Source of the DNA: Stutzerimonas stutzeri
GTDB lineage: Bacteria > Pseudomonadota > Gammaproteobacteria > Pseudomonadales > Pseudomonadaceae
NCBI RefSeq assembly: GCF_024448895.1
Contig: NZ_JAMOIC010000011.1
Location: 62,001-126,000 of the forward strand
Direction: 5' to 3'
Length of the DNA stretch: 64,000 bases
This document shows, one piece after another, positions 45,696-53,648 of the stretch (its first letter is position 1; every line of letters starts with the position of its first letter). The position numbers and the translations under genes are program-made. A model generated the notes under the pieces. That model worked only from the letters and a program-made list of their open reading frames with translations. It ran no database searches and was not told where the DNA came from.

Positions 45696-46907
45696 ATGAA
45701 TGCGATTTGGCGCAACAGTTTCTGGATCCTGCTTGGCGGCTCGTTGATCCTCGCCGTGTCTCTTGGCACGCGGCATGGTTTCGGACTGTTCCTGCCGCCC
45801 ATGAGCGCCGAGTTCGGTTGGGGGCGTGAGGTGTTCGCTTTTGCGATCGCCTTGCAGAACCTGATCTGGGGAATCGCGCAGCCGGTCACCGGGGCGCTGG
45901 CGGATCGCTTCGGCGTGGCACGGGCGGTACTGATAGGCGGCGTGCTCTATGCCGTTGGCCTGCTGTTGATGGCTGGGGCCGACTCGCCGGTTTCACTGTC
46001 GCTGAGTGCGGGGCTGCTGATCGGGCTCGGGCTCTCCGGTACTTCGTTCTCCGTAATCCTCGGCGCAGTTGGAAGGGCGGTGCCTGCCGAGAAACGCAGC
46101 ATGGCCATGGGTATCGCCAGTGCAGCTGGCTCGTTTGGTCAGTTTGCGATGCTGCCCGGTACGCTTGGCCTGATCGGTTGGTTGGGGTGGTCGTCTGCCT
46201 TGCTGGCGCTTGGGCTGCTGGTTGCGCTGATCATGCCGCTCGCTTTGATGCTGCGTAGCGGCCCTCCGGCGCCAGTGACCGGGCCGCAGCAGACACTGGT
46301 GGAGGCGCTGCGCGAGGCAGTCAGCCATTCGGGTTTCCGCCTGTTGGCGTTAGGTTTCTTCGTTTGCGGCTTTCAGGTGGTGTTCATCGGCATCCACCTG
46401 CCGGCTTATCTGGTGGACAAGCAGCTGCCTGCGATTGCTGGCACCACGGTGCTGGCGCTGGTCGGGCTGTTCAATATCGTTGGCACCTACACAGCGGGCT
46501 GGTTGGGTGGTTGCTATTCCAAGCCCAAGCTTCTGACGGCCCTGTATCTGATGCGAGCGGTGGTGATCAGCGCATTCTTCTTCGCCCCGCTGACGCTGTG
46601 GACTGCTTATGCGTTCGGCATCGCCATGGGGCTGCTCTGGCTCTCCACCGTTCCGCTAACCAATGGCACAGTTGCCACGCTGTTTGGCGTTCGCAATCTG
46701 TCGATGCTTGGCGGGATCGTGTTTCTGTTCCACCAGATCGGCTCGTTCTTCGGCGGCTGGCTGGGCGGATGGGTGTATGACACGACCGGCAGCTACGATC
46801 TGGTCTGGCAGATTTCCATTGCGCTGAGTCTGATGGCGGCAGCGCTCAACTGGCCAATTCGTGAACAGCCGGTCGAGCGTGTGCGTTTGGCTGCAGGTAC
46901 GGCCTGA
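45696..46907 (+). CDS. MFS transporter
   Basis: This 403-residue protein has twelve transmembrane helices. It resembles the oxalate/formate-antiporter-like or monocarboxylate-type MFS branch: TRHGFGLFLPPMSAEFGWGRE near the N-terminus, GALADRFGVARAVLIGG (motif A), and HQIGSFFGGWLGGW near the C-terminus. An ATG 36 bases upstream is an alternative start. The gene ends TGATG, overlapping the ATG of a mini membrane protein, which suggests translational coupling. The substrate is unknown. Confidence 0.85.
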   Translation: MNAIWRNSFWILLGGSLILAVSLGTRHGFGLFLPPMSAEFGWGREVFAFAIALQNLIWGIAQPVTGALADRFGVARAVLIGGVLYAVGLLLMAGADSPVSLSLSAGLLIGLGLSGTSFSVILGAVGRAVPAEKRSMAMGIASAAGSFGQFAMLPGTLGLIGWLGWSSALLALGLLVALIMPLALMLRSGPPAPVTGPQQTLVEALREAVSHSGFRLLALGFFVCGFQVVFIGIHLPAYLVDKQLPAIAGTTVLALVGLFNIVGTYTAGWLGGCYSKPKLLTALYLMRAVVISAFFFAPLTLWTAYAFGIAMGLLWLSTVPLTNGTVATLFGVRNLSMLGGIVFLFHQIGSFFGGWLGGWVYDTTGSYDLVWQISIALSLMAAALNWPIREQPVERVRLAAGTA

Positions 46908-47029
46908 TGCAAAGGATCTGGCTGTGGACTGGTGGTGTCGCGCTGGCGGTGCTGCTTCTCGTGGCGGCATGGTGGGGCTGGCAGCAGGGAGGGCTAGCCC
47001 TGTTGCAGCTGGGCATGGGGGTTTGTTGA
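46907..47029 (+). CDS. Mini membrane protein coupled to the MFS gene
   Basis: A 40-residue peptide starts MQRIWLWTGGVALAVLLLV, with one strong hydrophobic segment (about residues 8-24) and a Trp-rich end of helix (AAWWGWQQGG). The ATG overlaps the stop of the MFS gene (TGATG), so translation by re-initiation is likely. It ends TGT TGA. I do not recognise a family; a small accessory subunit of the transporter is possible but unproven. Absence in relatives would suggest chance. Confidence 0.45.
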   Translation: MQRIWLWTGGVALAVLLLVAAWWGWQQGGLALLQLGMGVC

Positions 47030-47176
47030 TCAATCGTTTGGTCAGTTTTTGTTACGGCGAGGGAATCAATCCTTAGCACCTCTCTCAAACAAGCGAGACG
47101 AACGAAAGCTGTCGCCTAATCGTAATCAAAGGCCTGTAAAAAGCTGCGGCATGCAGTTATCTGGAGCTACCGAACC

Positions 47177-47368
47177 ATGTCCACCCTTACCGAACTCGCC
47201 CAACAAATCGCCCAACTCTATCCACTGCAGGACAAGCGCGTCGGCAAACGCTACCGCGTAGTGGGTGAACTCGCCGGTATGACCGAGCTGGAAGAGATCA
47301 ACGGCGAGCCGCGTTATATCCAGACTCTTGCCCTGAAAGATCGCCAGCGCTGGGATCTCGCTGTCTGA
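47177..47368 (+). CDS. Small hypothetical protein, 63 residues
   Basis: The small soluble protein begins MSTLTELAQQIAQLYPLQDK and has a short VGKRYRVVGELAGMTELEE core, then RQRWDLAV at the end. Its regular pattern of charged and aromatic residues and a Pseudomonas-like codon pattern support it. It has no cysteines and no signal. It is convergent with rlmF. I do not know its function. Confidence 0.6.
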   Translation: MSTLTELAQQIAQLYPLQDKRVGKRYRVVGELAGMTELEEINGEPRYIQTLALKDRQRWDLAV

Positions 47369-47385
47369 ATTGATGGCCCGGCTGA

Positions 47386-48393
47386 TCAGCCGAGCTTGCG
47401 ATCGGTCCAGTAGTCCGCGCGCCACTGAGCGCGCGCTGCATCATCGAGGAAGCTCCAGGCGACGAAGCGGCTGCGCTTCTGCCCCTGAGACATGTCGCAG
47501 GTGCGAACCTGCACCGCACCGAGTTTCTTCAGGCGTGCCTCCAGCGGCTGCACATTGCCTGCCTTGGAAACCAGCGTACTGAACCAGCAGATCTGCTTAC
47601 CCACAACCTTGCTTTCATCTGCCAGCCTGGCAATGAATGCCGCCTCACCCCCTTCGCACCAGAGCTCGGCCGCCTGACCACCGAAATTCAATGCCGGCAA
47701 TTTGCGCTTGGGATCCAGCTTTCCTAGGTTGCGCCATTTGCGTTGGCTGCCACTGCTGGCCTCCGCCTGCGAAGCATGGAAGGGTGGATTGCAGAGCGTG
47801 AGGTCAAACCGGTCGTCGGGTTGCACCAGGTGTTCGAACACGTGCCGTGAGTCGGACTGCTGACGCAGAGCGATGCCGTTGTTCAGCTTGTTGGCGGAAA
47901 CGATGGTGCGTGCCGATGCCAATGCGGTTGCATCGACGTCGGAGCCAGTGAACTGCCAGCCATACTCACGCAAACCGATCAGCGGATAGATACAGTTGGC
48001 TCCGGTACCGATGTCCAAGGCATGGATTCGCGAGCCGCGCGGGATCTCACCTTCGTTATCGTCTGCCAGCAGATCAGCCAGCCCATGCAGGTAATCGGCC
48101 CGTCCCGGAATCGGCGGGCACAGATAGCCTGGTGGAATATCCCAATGAACGATGCCGTAGAACTGCTTGAGCAGTGCGCGGTTGAACACCCGTACCGCAG
48201 TCGGATCAGCAAAGTCGATGCTCTGCTTGCCGTAGGGGTTGATGACCACGAACTGGGCCAGCTCAGGATTACCGGCGATGAGCGCTGGAAAGTCGTAGCG
48301 TCCGGTATGGCGATTGCGAGGATGCAGGGTGCCTTTGGCTGCGGCTTGGTTTGCGGCGCGTGGCGGAGTGATAGCTGGTTTCGGCGTTTTCAT
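47386..48393 (-). CDS. rlmF: 23S rRNA (adenine(1618)-N(6))-methyltransferase RlmF
   Basis: The 335-residue methyltransferase has the RlmF N-terminal signature [18 protein letters not shown], the SAM-binding loop [16 protein letters not shown] and the catalytic NPPF tetrapeptide in [15 protein letters not shown], followed by [10 protein letters not shown]. It methylates A1618 (E. coli numbering) of 23S rRNA before ribosome assembly. The start is uncertain: MKTPKP fits homologues, while another ATG 33 bases upstream gives an 11-residue extension. It is convergent with the small hypothetical gene. Confidence 0.9.
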   Translation of the reverse strand: MKTPKPAITPPRAANQAAAKGTLHPRNRHTGRYDFPALIAGNPELAQFVVINPYGKQSIDFADPTAVRVFNRALLKQFYGIVHWDIPPGYLCPPIPGRADYLHGLADLLADDNEGEIPRGSRIHALDIGTGANCIYPLIGLREYGWQFTGSDVDATALASARTIVSANKLNNGIALRQQSDSRHVFEHLVQPDDRFDLTLCNPPFHASQAEASSGSQRKWRNLGKLDPKRKLPALNFGGQAAELWCEGGEAAFIARLADESKVVGKQICWFSTLVSKAGNVQPLEARLKKLGAVQVRTCDMSQGQKRSRFVAWSFLDDAARAQWRADYWTDRKLG

Positions 48394-48439
48394 GTTCGGC
48401 TGCTGGTGGCGCTTGAAGTGGGGCATTGTCCCACAGGTT

Positions 48440-49609
48440 TCAGGCGCGACGTGGCACCAGCAGCATCCAGACCAGCCCCCAGAGCAGGGCGCCGGCGCCG
48501 AGCCAGAAGGCACTGTGCAGCGAACCGCCCATGGTTAGCCAGATTCCTGTAAGCCACGGGCCGGCTAGCTGGGTCAGGCTGTAAAGGGCAATCAGCGCCG
48601 CGGATAGACGTGGTCCCTGATGCGGGTGAAGTGCGCGAGCCAGCCGCTGGGTCAGTAATACCGTTCCGAGAAAGGTGCCTCCGACCAGCACCGCGCACAG
48701 CAGAATCCCTGTGGCGCCTGGCAGCAAAAGCGCAGCCAGCACGCCAGCCAATTGAGTGACGTAGCTCAAGCGCAGTGCCTGCGTATCGCCGAGCAACGCC
48801 CCCAATCGATTCCAGAGCCAGGGTGAGGGAAGCGTCGCAATTGCGACCACCAGCCAGCTGCTCTCGACCAATATGTCGCCGGGCTCGACCTGCAACCGGG
48901 CCACCATCGGCAGAAAGGTCATCGGCAGGATGTAGCCCATGCCAGCGCCAGCGTAGGAGAGGAACAGCGGCGTACTTGCCCGATCGAGCAGCCGCCCGCT
49001 GCGAGGCGTCGCCTGGTTCTCGGGGAGTTGTTCCGGCGGCATGTCCAGCCTGGCCAGTTGGCGCCAACCCCACCATGCCAGCGGAATCGAAAGCAGCGCC
49101 GCAGGCCACCAACGCTCGGCGCCTTCGAGCACGCCGTTGCTCAGGCTGACCATTAAACTGGAGACCACCAGCCCGACACAGGCGCCCAGGTAAACCAGCC
49201 CGCTCGAAGATGTACGGCGATGGCGGGCCAGCCACTCGAGAATCAGCGAAGGTGCCTGAACGAAAACCAGACCATTGCTGATCCCGTTGAGTAGGCGCAG
49301 TGCCGAAAGCGCCTCGGCAGATTCGGCCTGGGTCTGTGCCAGCGTACTCAGCACATGCAGTCCCAGCGCCCAGGGCAGGCTGCGACGAATCTGGGCGACG
49401 CGATACCAGCGCAACGCGAGCAGCGCGCCGACCAGATAGCCGAGATAGTTCCAGCTGGCAATGCTCGCGCCCTGTTGCACGGTCAGGACGCCATCCTCCA
49501 CCAACCAGGGCAGCAGGGGCGTGTAAACGAAGCGCCCGAGCCCGTGAACGACGAGCAGCAGCGTCGCGCCAGCCAGGAGCACGGGAAAGAGGGCGGGACG
49601 TTGGGACAT
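48440..49609 (-). CDS. YbfB/YjiJ-family MFS transporter
   Basis: The 389-residue protein has about twelve transmembrane helices. The N-terminal [20 protein letters not shown] and [14 protein letters not shown]-type segment (here [17 protein letters not shown]) are typical of the YbfB/YjiJ family. [13 protein letters not shown] and [14 protein letters not shown] also fit. It is on the same strand as the SLC13 gene 83 bp upstream and as rlmF downstream. The substrate is unknown; family members are not well studied. The start is MSQRPALF, since the upstream extension lacks a good ribosome-binding site. Confidence 0.8.
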   Translation of the reverse strand: MSQRPALFPVLLAGATLLLVVHGLGRFVYTPLLPWLVEDGVLTVQQGASIASWNYLGYLVGALLALRWYRVAQIRRSLPWALGLHVLSTLAQTQAESAEALSALRLLNGISNGLVFVQAPSLILEWLARHRRTSSSGLVYLGACVGLVVSSLMVSLSNGVLEGAERWWPAALLSIPLAWWGWRQLARLDMPPEQLPENQATPRSGRLLDRASTPLFLSYAGAGMGYILPMTFLPMVARLQVEPGDILVESSWLVVAIATLPSPWLWNRLGALLGDTQALRLSYVTQLAGVLAALLLPGATGILLCAVLVGGTFLGTVLLTQRLARALHPHQGPRLSAALIALYSLTQLAGPWLTGIWLTMGGSLHSAFWLGAGALLWGLVWMLLVPRRA

Positions 49610-49692
49610 CGATATCAACCAGACGTGCAAAAGGGTTGAGCTTACCGACAGCTGCGACCCGGGACCACGCTAGTGATTAATGAGCGCGCTAC

Positions 49693-51522
49693 TCATAGGG
49701 GGAAGAGCAGCGGAACCATGATTACCGACGTCAACATGACCAGTAGAGTGAACGGCACACCGATGCGCACGAAGTCGGCGAATCGATAGTTGCCAGGCCC
49801 AAGAACCAGCGTGTTCACCGGAGACGAGATCGGAGTCATGAACGCGGCGGAAGCAGCCAGCGCGATGATCATCGCGAAGGGATACGGTGACGCACCAAGC
49901 TGTTCGGCGGTGGATATTGCTACCGGTGCCATCAGTACAGCGGTTGCGGTGTTGGAGATGAATAACCCGATGATTGCCGTTAGCAGGAACAGGCAGGCCA
50001 GCAAGACCTGTGGTCCTGCGTCCCCGAACAACCCGATCAGGGCAGAGACCGCCAGTGCGATACCACCAGTCTTCTCCAGTGCAAGGGCGAAGGGCAGCAT
50101 ACCGACGATCAAGACAAGACTTTGCCAGTGAATCGCCTTGTAGGCGCTGTCCATGTCGATACAGCGAAACAGCCCCATCACCAGGCAACCGATCAGCGCG
50201 GCAAGCACATTCGGAACAAGGCCGCTGACCATCAGCCCCACCATTACCGCCAGCCCCAGCAGCGCAAAGGGTGCCTGGTTGGCGGCCGGGGCCACGTCAT
50301 CGACCTCGGCAGGGAGACTAAGTACCAGGAAATCCCGGTTCATGCCTTGCAGGCGATGGATATGCTTCCAGCCTCCGGCCACCAGAAGGGCGTCGCCGGC
50401 TTTGAGCTTTTCGTCCACCAGAAGGCCTTGTAGCGCTTCCCGGTTTCGCCGCAGCCCAACCACGTTGAGCTTGTGACGGGAGCGAAAGCCCAGCGCCTGA
50501 ATGGTCTTGCCGGGCAGGCTCGAGTCAGGCGGAAGGGCAACCTCGGCAAGGCCCAGCTCACGTGAGTGATCGCTGTAGTAAGAAGTGTTGAGTTGCAGGG
50601 GTTCCAGGCCCAGCTCCTCGTAAGCCCCTAATAGCCCGATGGCCGGACTCGCCAGATCGACCAGCAGTATGTCACCGACCAGCAGCTGACTGTTGCCGGT
50701 GGCGATCAGCAGCAGGCGTCGGAAGCGCTGTTGCCGTTCGATGGCGATGACATTGATGCCGTATTGAGTTCGCAGCTTCAGTTCGTCGAGCGCCTGGTTG
50801 GCCAGTGGTGAGCGAGGCAGCACGCGAAGGCGTCGCTCGCGTTCTGGCAGGCGATAACGCTGAGCCAGCGCGGCGAGCGTGTCGCGGGGTTCGGTCAGGG
50901 CATCCGAGGTGCTCGATTGCCCCAGCCAGCGCCGTGCCAGCAGCATGTAGGCGATACCCAGCACGAGAATCGTCAAGCCGATCGGGGCGAAGCTGAAAAA
51001 GGCGAAACCATCGAATCCGGCACGTCGCAGCTCGCTGTGCACCACCATGTTCGGCGGCGTCGCGACCAGGGTGAGCATGCCGCTCATCAAACCGGCAAAC
51101 GCCAGCGGCATCATCAGGCGACGCGGCGAGACGTGCATCTTCGCGGCAATGCTCAGCACCACGGGGATGAAGATCGCCACCACCCCGGTAGAGCTCATCA
51201 CCGAACCCAGCCCGGCCACCGCGAGCATCAGCAGGACCAGCAATCGCGTCTCGCTGCTGCCCGCAGAGTGCATCAACCATTCACCCAGGCGATAAGCGAT
51301 ACCGGTACGCACAAGGCCATTGCCGATCACGAACAATGCGGCGATCAGTACCACGCTGGGGTCGCTGAAGCCGGCAAGCGCTTCGGGAACGCTCAGGATC
51401 CCGGTAAGTGGAAGCGCCACCATGGCGAGCAGGGCGACGACATCCATTCGCGGCCGATTGATGATGAACAGCCCCACACAGGTGGCGAGCAGTCCCAGAA
51501 CCAGCAGCAGGTCGGTGTTCAT
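49693..51522 (-). CDS. SLC13-family permease with RCK_C domains (second copy)
   Basis: The 609-residue protein has the same plan as the permease near 20-22 kb: two membrane halves with TLVATPPNMVVH and TPISSPVNTLVLG substrate-site motifs. They are separated by two cytoplasmic RCK_C domains at about residues 215-395 (QYGINVIAIERQQRF, KLNVVGLRRNREA). It lacks the charged linker of the first copy, so the two are paralogues of different age. Probable substrates are sulfate or carboxylates, coupled to Na+ or H+. It follows a small HTH gene 10 bp upstream, implying an operon. Confidence 0.85.
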   Translation of the reverse strand: MNTDLLLVLGLLATCVGLFIINRPRMDVVALLAMVALPLTGILSVPEALAGFSDPSVVLIAALFVIGNGLVRTGIAYRLGEWLMHSAGSSETRLLVLLMLAVAGLGSVMSSTGVVAIFIPVVLSIAAKMHVSPRRLMMPLAFAGLMSGMLTLVATPPNMVVHSELRRAGFDGFAFFSFAPIGLTILVLGIAYMLLARRWLGQSSTSDALTEPRDTLAALAQRYRLPERERRLRVLPRSPLANQALDELKLRTQYGINVIAIERQQRFRRLLLIATGNSQLLVGDILLVDLASPAIGLLGAYEELGLEPLQLNTSYYSDHSRELGLAEVALPPDSSLPGKTIQALGFRSRHKLNVVGLRRNREALQGLLVDEKLKAGDALLVAGGWKHIHRLQGMNRDFLVLSLPAEVDDVAPAANQAPFALLGLAVMVGLMVSGLVPNVLAALIGCLVMGLFRCIDMDSAYKAIHWQSLVLIVGMLPFALALEKTGGIALAVSALIGLFGDAGPQVLLACLFLLTAIIGLFISNTATAVLMAPVAISTAEQLGASPYPFAMIIALAASAAFMTPISSPVNTLVLGPGNYRFADFVRIGVPFTLLVMLTSVIMVPLLFPL

Positions 51523-51532
51523 GTCGAGGCGA

Positions 51533-51829
51533 TCAGGGGTAGCCGAGGGTGGACTTTAGCTGGGCTAGGTTACGCTCGATCCATTGGCGATCGATCGCGC
51601 CCCAGTCGTGAATGCGGTAGTGGCCGGCATTGTGCCGCTCGCCGTTGTCCTGACTGAAGCGGCAATCGATGTCGAGTTCGGCCAGGGCCGCAAGGGTATC
51701 CTGAGCCGTACGCCTGGGCATGCCTGTCGCGGCCATCAATGCAGGCACACTGGTAGCGGCCCCAGTATCGATCAGCCAGGCGACATAGAGTCGCCGGTAG
51801 AAGCTGCTTTTGGTCTTGCTGATGGTCAT
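51533..51829 (-). CDS. Small winged helix-turn-helix protein
   Basis: The 98-residue protein contains a helix-turn-helix: VPALMAATGMPRRTAQDTLA at about residues 28-47, then AELDIDCRFSQDNGERHNAG and a C-terminal WIERNLAQLKSTLGYP. It resembles a conserved Pseudomonas family annotated as winged-helix domain-containing. It begins MTISKTKSSFYRRLYVAWL with a GGAAGA ribosome-binding site. It is 74 bp downstream of nhaD and 10 bp upstream of the SLC13 gene on the same strand, so it may regulate them. The target is not known. Confidence 0.7.
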   Translation of the reverse strand: MTISKTKSSFYRRLYVAWLIDTGAATSVPALMAATGMPRRTAQDTLAALAELDIDCRFSQDNGERHNAGHYRIHDWGAIDRQWIERNLAQLKSTLGYP

Positions 51830-51903
51830 CCGGTCTTCCAAAACTGGTCATCGAGCTGCCGAGCCGCATTGCGCTGCTCGATGGCCCGTTTTTGGCGATT
51901 TGC

Positions 51904-53286
51904 TCAGCGTAGGGCGAGCATGCCTATGTAAGTCACGGCGCCGGCAGTGTAACCGAGGAAAGCCAACAGGCTGACGCGCTTGACGTACCAGGTGAAGCTG
52001 ATCTTTTCCATACCCATGGCGGCTACGCCTGCAGCCGAGCCAATGATCAGTGTGCTGCCACCTGTTCCTGCGCAGTAGGCCAGCATTTCCCAGAAGTTGC
52101 CGTCGACGACGAATTGAGACAGCCAGGCGGCTTCTTCCGGTGCGGACGCGGCGAGCACGGCAGGGCTGACCAGCGGATACATCTTCATAGAACCGGCCAC
52201 CAGCGGCACGTTGTCCACCACCGCTGAAAGTAGGCCAATGGTGTAATTGATCGGGTAGATGTGGCCCATCGACTCGCGCAATGCAACCGCGACCTGCGTG
52301 AGATGGCCGGCAGTGGCCAGTGCTGCAACAGCGAGTAGGATGCCAAGGAAGAACAGCACGCTCGGCGTATCCACCTTGCGCAGAACACCCACCACAGAAA
52401 GCGGGTGCTTGTGATCGTCTTCCTTGTGCCTGTGCAGGAATTCGGTGGTGACCCAGAGCACGCCGAGCCCGAACAGAATGCCCATGTAAGGAGGCAGGTG
52501 GGTGACGGTCTTGAAGATGGGCACGAACACCAGCGCACCGATACCGAGCGCCAGCACCAGGTTGCGTTCGAACGCCGTAGTGGTGGGTGGGTTTGTTTCT
52601 GCGAGGTGAGCGCGTGCGCGGGGGCGAGGCACTTCGCCGCTCATGCGGAAGCTGAGAATCAGCAAAGGCACCAGCAGGCAGACCAGACTCGGCAGGAACA
52701 AGCCGACAATCACGCCCGAGGCGGTGATCTGGTTACCGATCCAGAGCATGGTGGTGGTGACGTCGCCAATTGGGCTCCAGGCGCCACCAGCGTTGGCGGC
52801 GATGACCACGACACCGACGAACAGCCAACGCTCGGGGCGGCCACGGATCAGCTTGCGAAGCAACGAGACCATGACGATGGTGGTGGTCAGGTTATCCAGC
52901 GCGGCCGAGAGGAAGAAGGTCAAAAAGCCGATGATCCACAGCAACTGAACGCGCTTGCGGGTCTGGATACGATCGGTGATGACCTTGAACCCTTCATGGG
53001 AGTCGATCAGCTCGACAATGGTCATGGCGCCGAGGAGGAAGAACAGGATCTCCGATATTTCGCCCAGGTGATGCCTGAGTGATTCGACCACGACGGCGGA
53101 TGAGTCCCCCGGATTATGGCTCCCCGGCTGCAGTAACGGGACGATAGTGTCGGCGCCGAATACCAGTGCTGTCCAACACAGCACAGCAGTCAGGATTGCG
53201 GCCGCGGCCTTGTCGATTTTCAGCGGGTGCTCGAAAGCTATACAGAGATAGCCGAGCACGAATACAACTGCCATGAGGACATACAT
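51904..53286 (-). CDS. nhaD: Na+/H+ antiporter NhaD
   Basis: The 460-residue membrane protein has about twelve helices and the NhaD signatures: EISEILFFLLGAMTIVELID, FFLSAALDNLTTTIVMVSL, GGAWSPIGDVTTTMLW and, near the end, CAGTGGSTLIIGSAAGVAAMG. It belongs to the ion-transporter superfamily and exchanges Na+ (or Li+) for H+, giving salt tolerance. At the leader, GGAG and CTCC lie so close to the ATG that they could form a small hairpin over the ribosome-binding site. It is transcribed toward the HTH gene. Confidence 0.93.
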   Translation of the reverse strand: MYVLMAVVFVLGYLCIAFEHPLKIDKAAAAILTAVLCWTALVFGADTIVPLLQPGSHNPGDSSAVVVESLRHHLGEISEILFFLLGAMTIVELIDSHEGFKVITDRIQTRKRVQLLWIIGFLTFFLSAALDNLTTTIVMVSLLRKLIRGRPERWLFVGVVVIAANAGGAWSPIGDVTTTMLWIGNQITASGVIVGLFLPSLVCLLVPLLILSFRMSGEVPRPRARAHLAETNPPTTTAFERNLVLALGIGALVFVPIFKTVTHLPPYMGILFGLGVLWVTTEFLHRHKEDDHKHPLSVVGVLRKVDTPSVLFFLGILLAVAALATAGHLTQVAVALRESMGHIYPINYTIGLLSAVVDNVPLVAGSMKMYPLVSPAVLAASAPEEAAWLSQFVVDGNFWEMLAYCAGTGGSTLIIGSAAGVAAMGMEKISFTWYVKRVSLLAFLGYTAGAVTYIGMLALR

Positions 53287-53611
53287 CGGAGGGGCTCCAT
53301 TTTTTAGAAACCGGACCGGCCGTTCGTTATTGTCGAAGTTGGCGCGGTGGCTGACAGGCTAAAAAAAATGGGCGACTAGCGGTGCGATTGAATTAAGTGC
53401 GACCGCGACACGCAGGGCGATACCTACATCGTTAACGGCTGCGCGTACGGCTACCCGGTTGGGTTCGCTTCGCTGCTGACTTATTTCATGTCGTAGCGCA
53501 TTTGCGCGTCGGTTCTGGCCTGTCAGTTGTGATTCGATAGTGCGATGTGCGACATAGTGTATCGGCCGCACCGGTTTTTACTTGTCATCAATCAAGTGCG
53601 GTTGCCTAAGC
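53287..53611. other. nhaD leader and promoter region
   Basis: This intergenic stretch between nhaD (divergent end) and the valS terminator has no gene. I considered an Na+ riboswitch before nhaD but recognise no known motif. It does have a T-run in the nhaD direction (plus-strand AAAAAAAA at about 53364), and GGAG/CTCC near the nhaD start. Confidence 0.45.
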
Positions 53612-53642
53612 AAAAAGGCCAGCACATCAAGTGCTGGCCTTC
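53612..53642 (-). terminator. Rho-independent terminator of valS
   Basis: An 11-bp stem, AAGGCCAGCAC with GTGCTGGCCTT, closes the loop ATCAA. On the minus strand it is followed by a T-run (AAAAA on the plus strand just left). It begins 7 bp after the valS stop. Confidence 0.9.
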
Positions 53643-53648
53643 GGCTTG

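Noticed and set aside
53287-53611. Sodium riboswitch before nhaD
   Set aside because: I could not recognise a known motif such as DUF1646/nhaA-I; a covariance search would decide.
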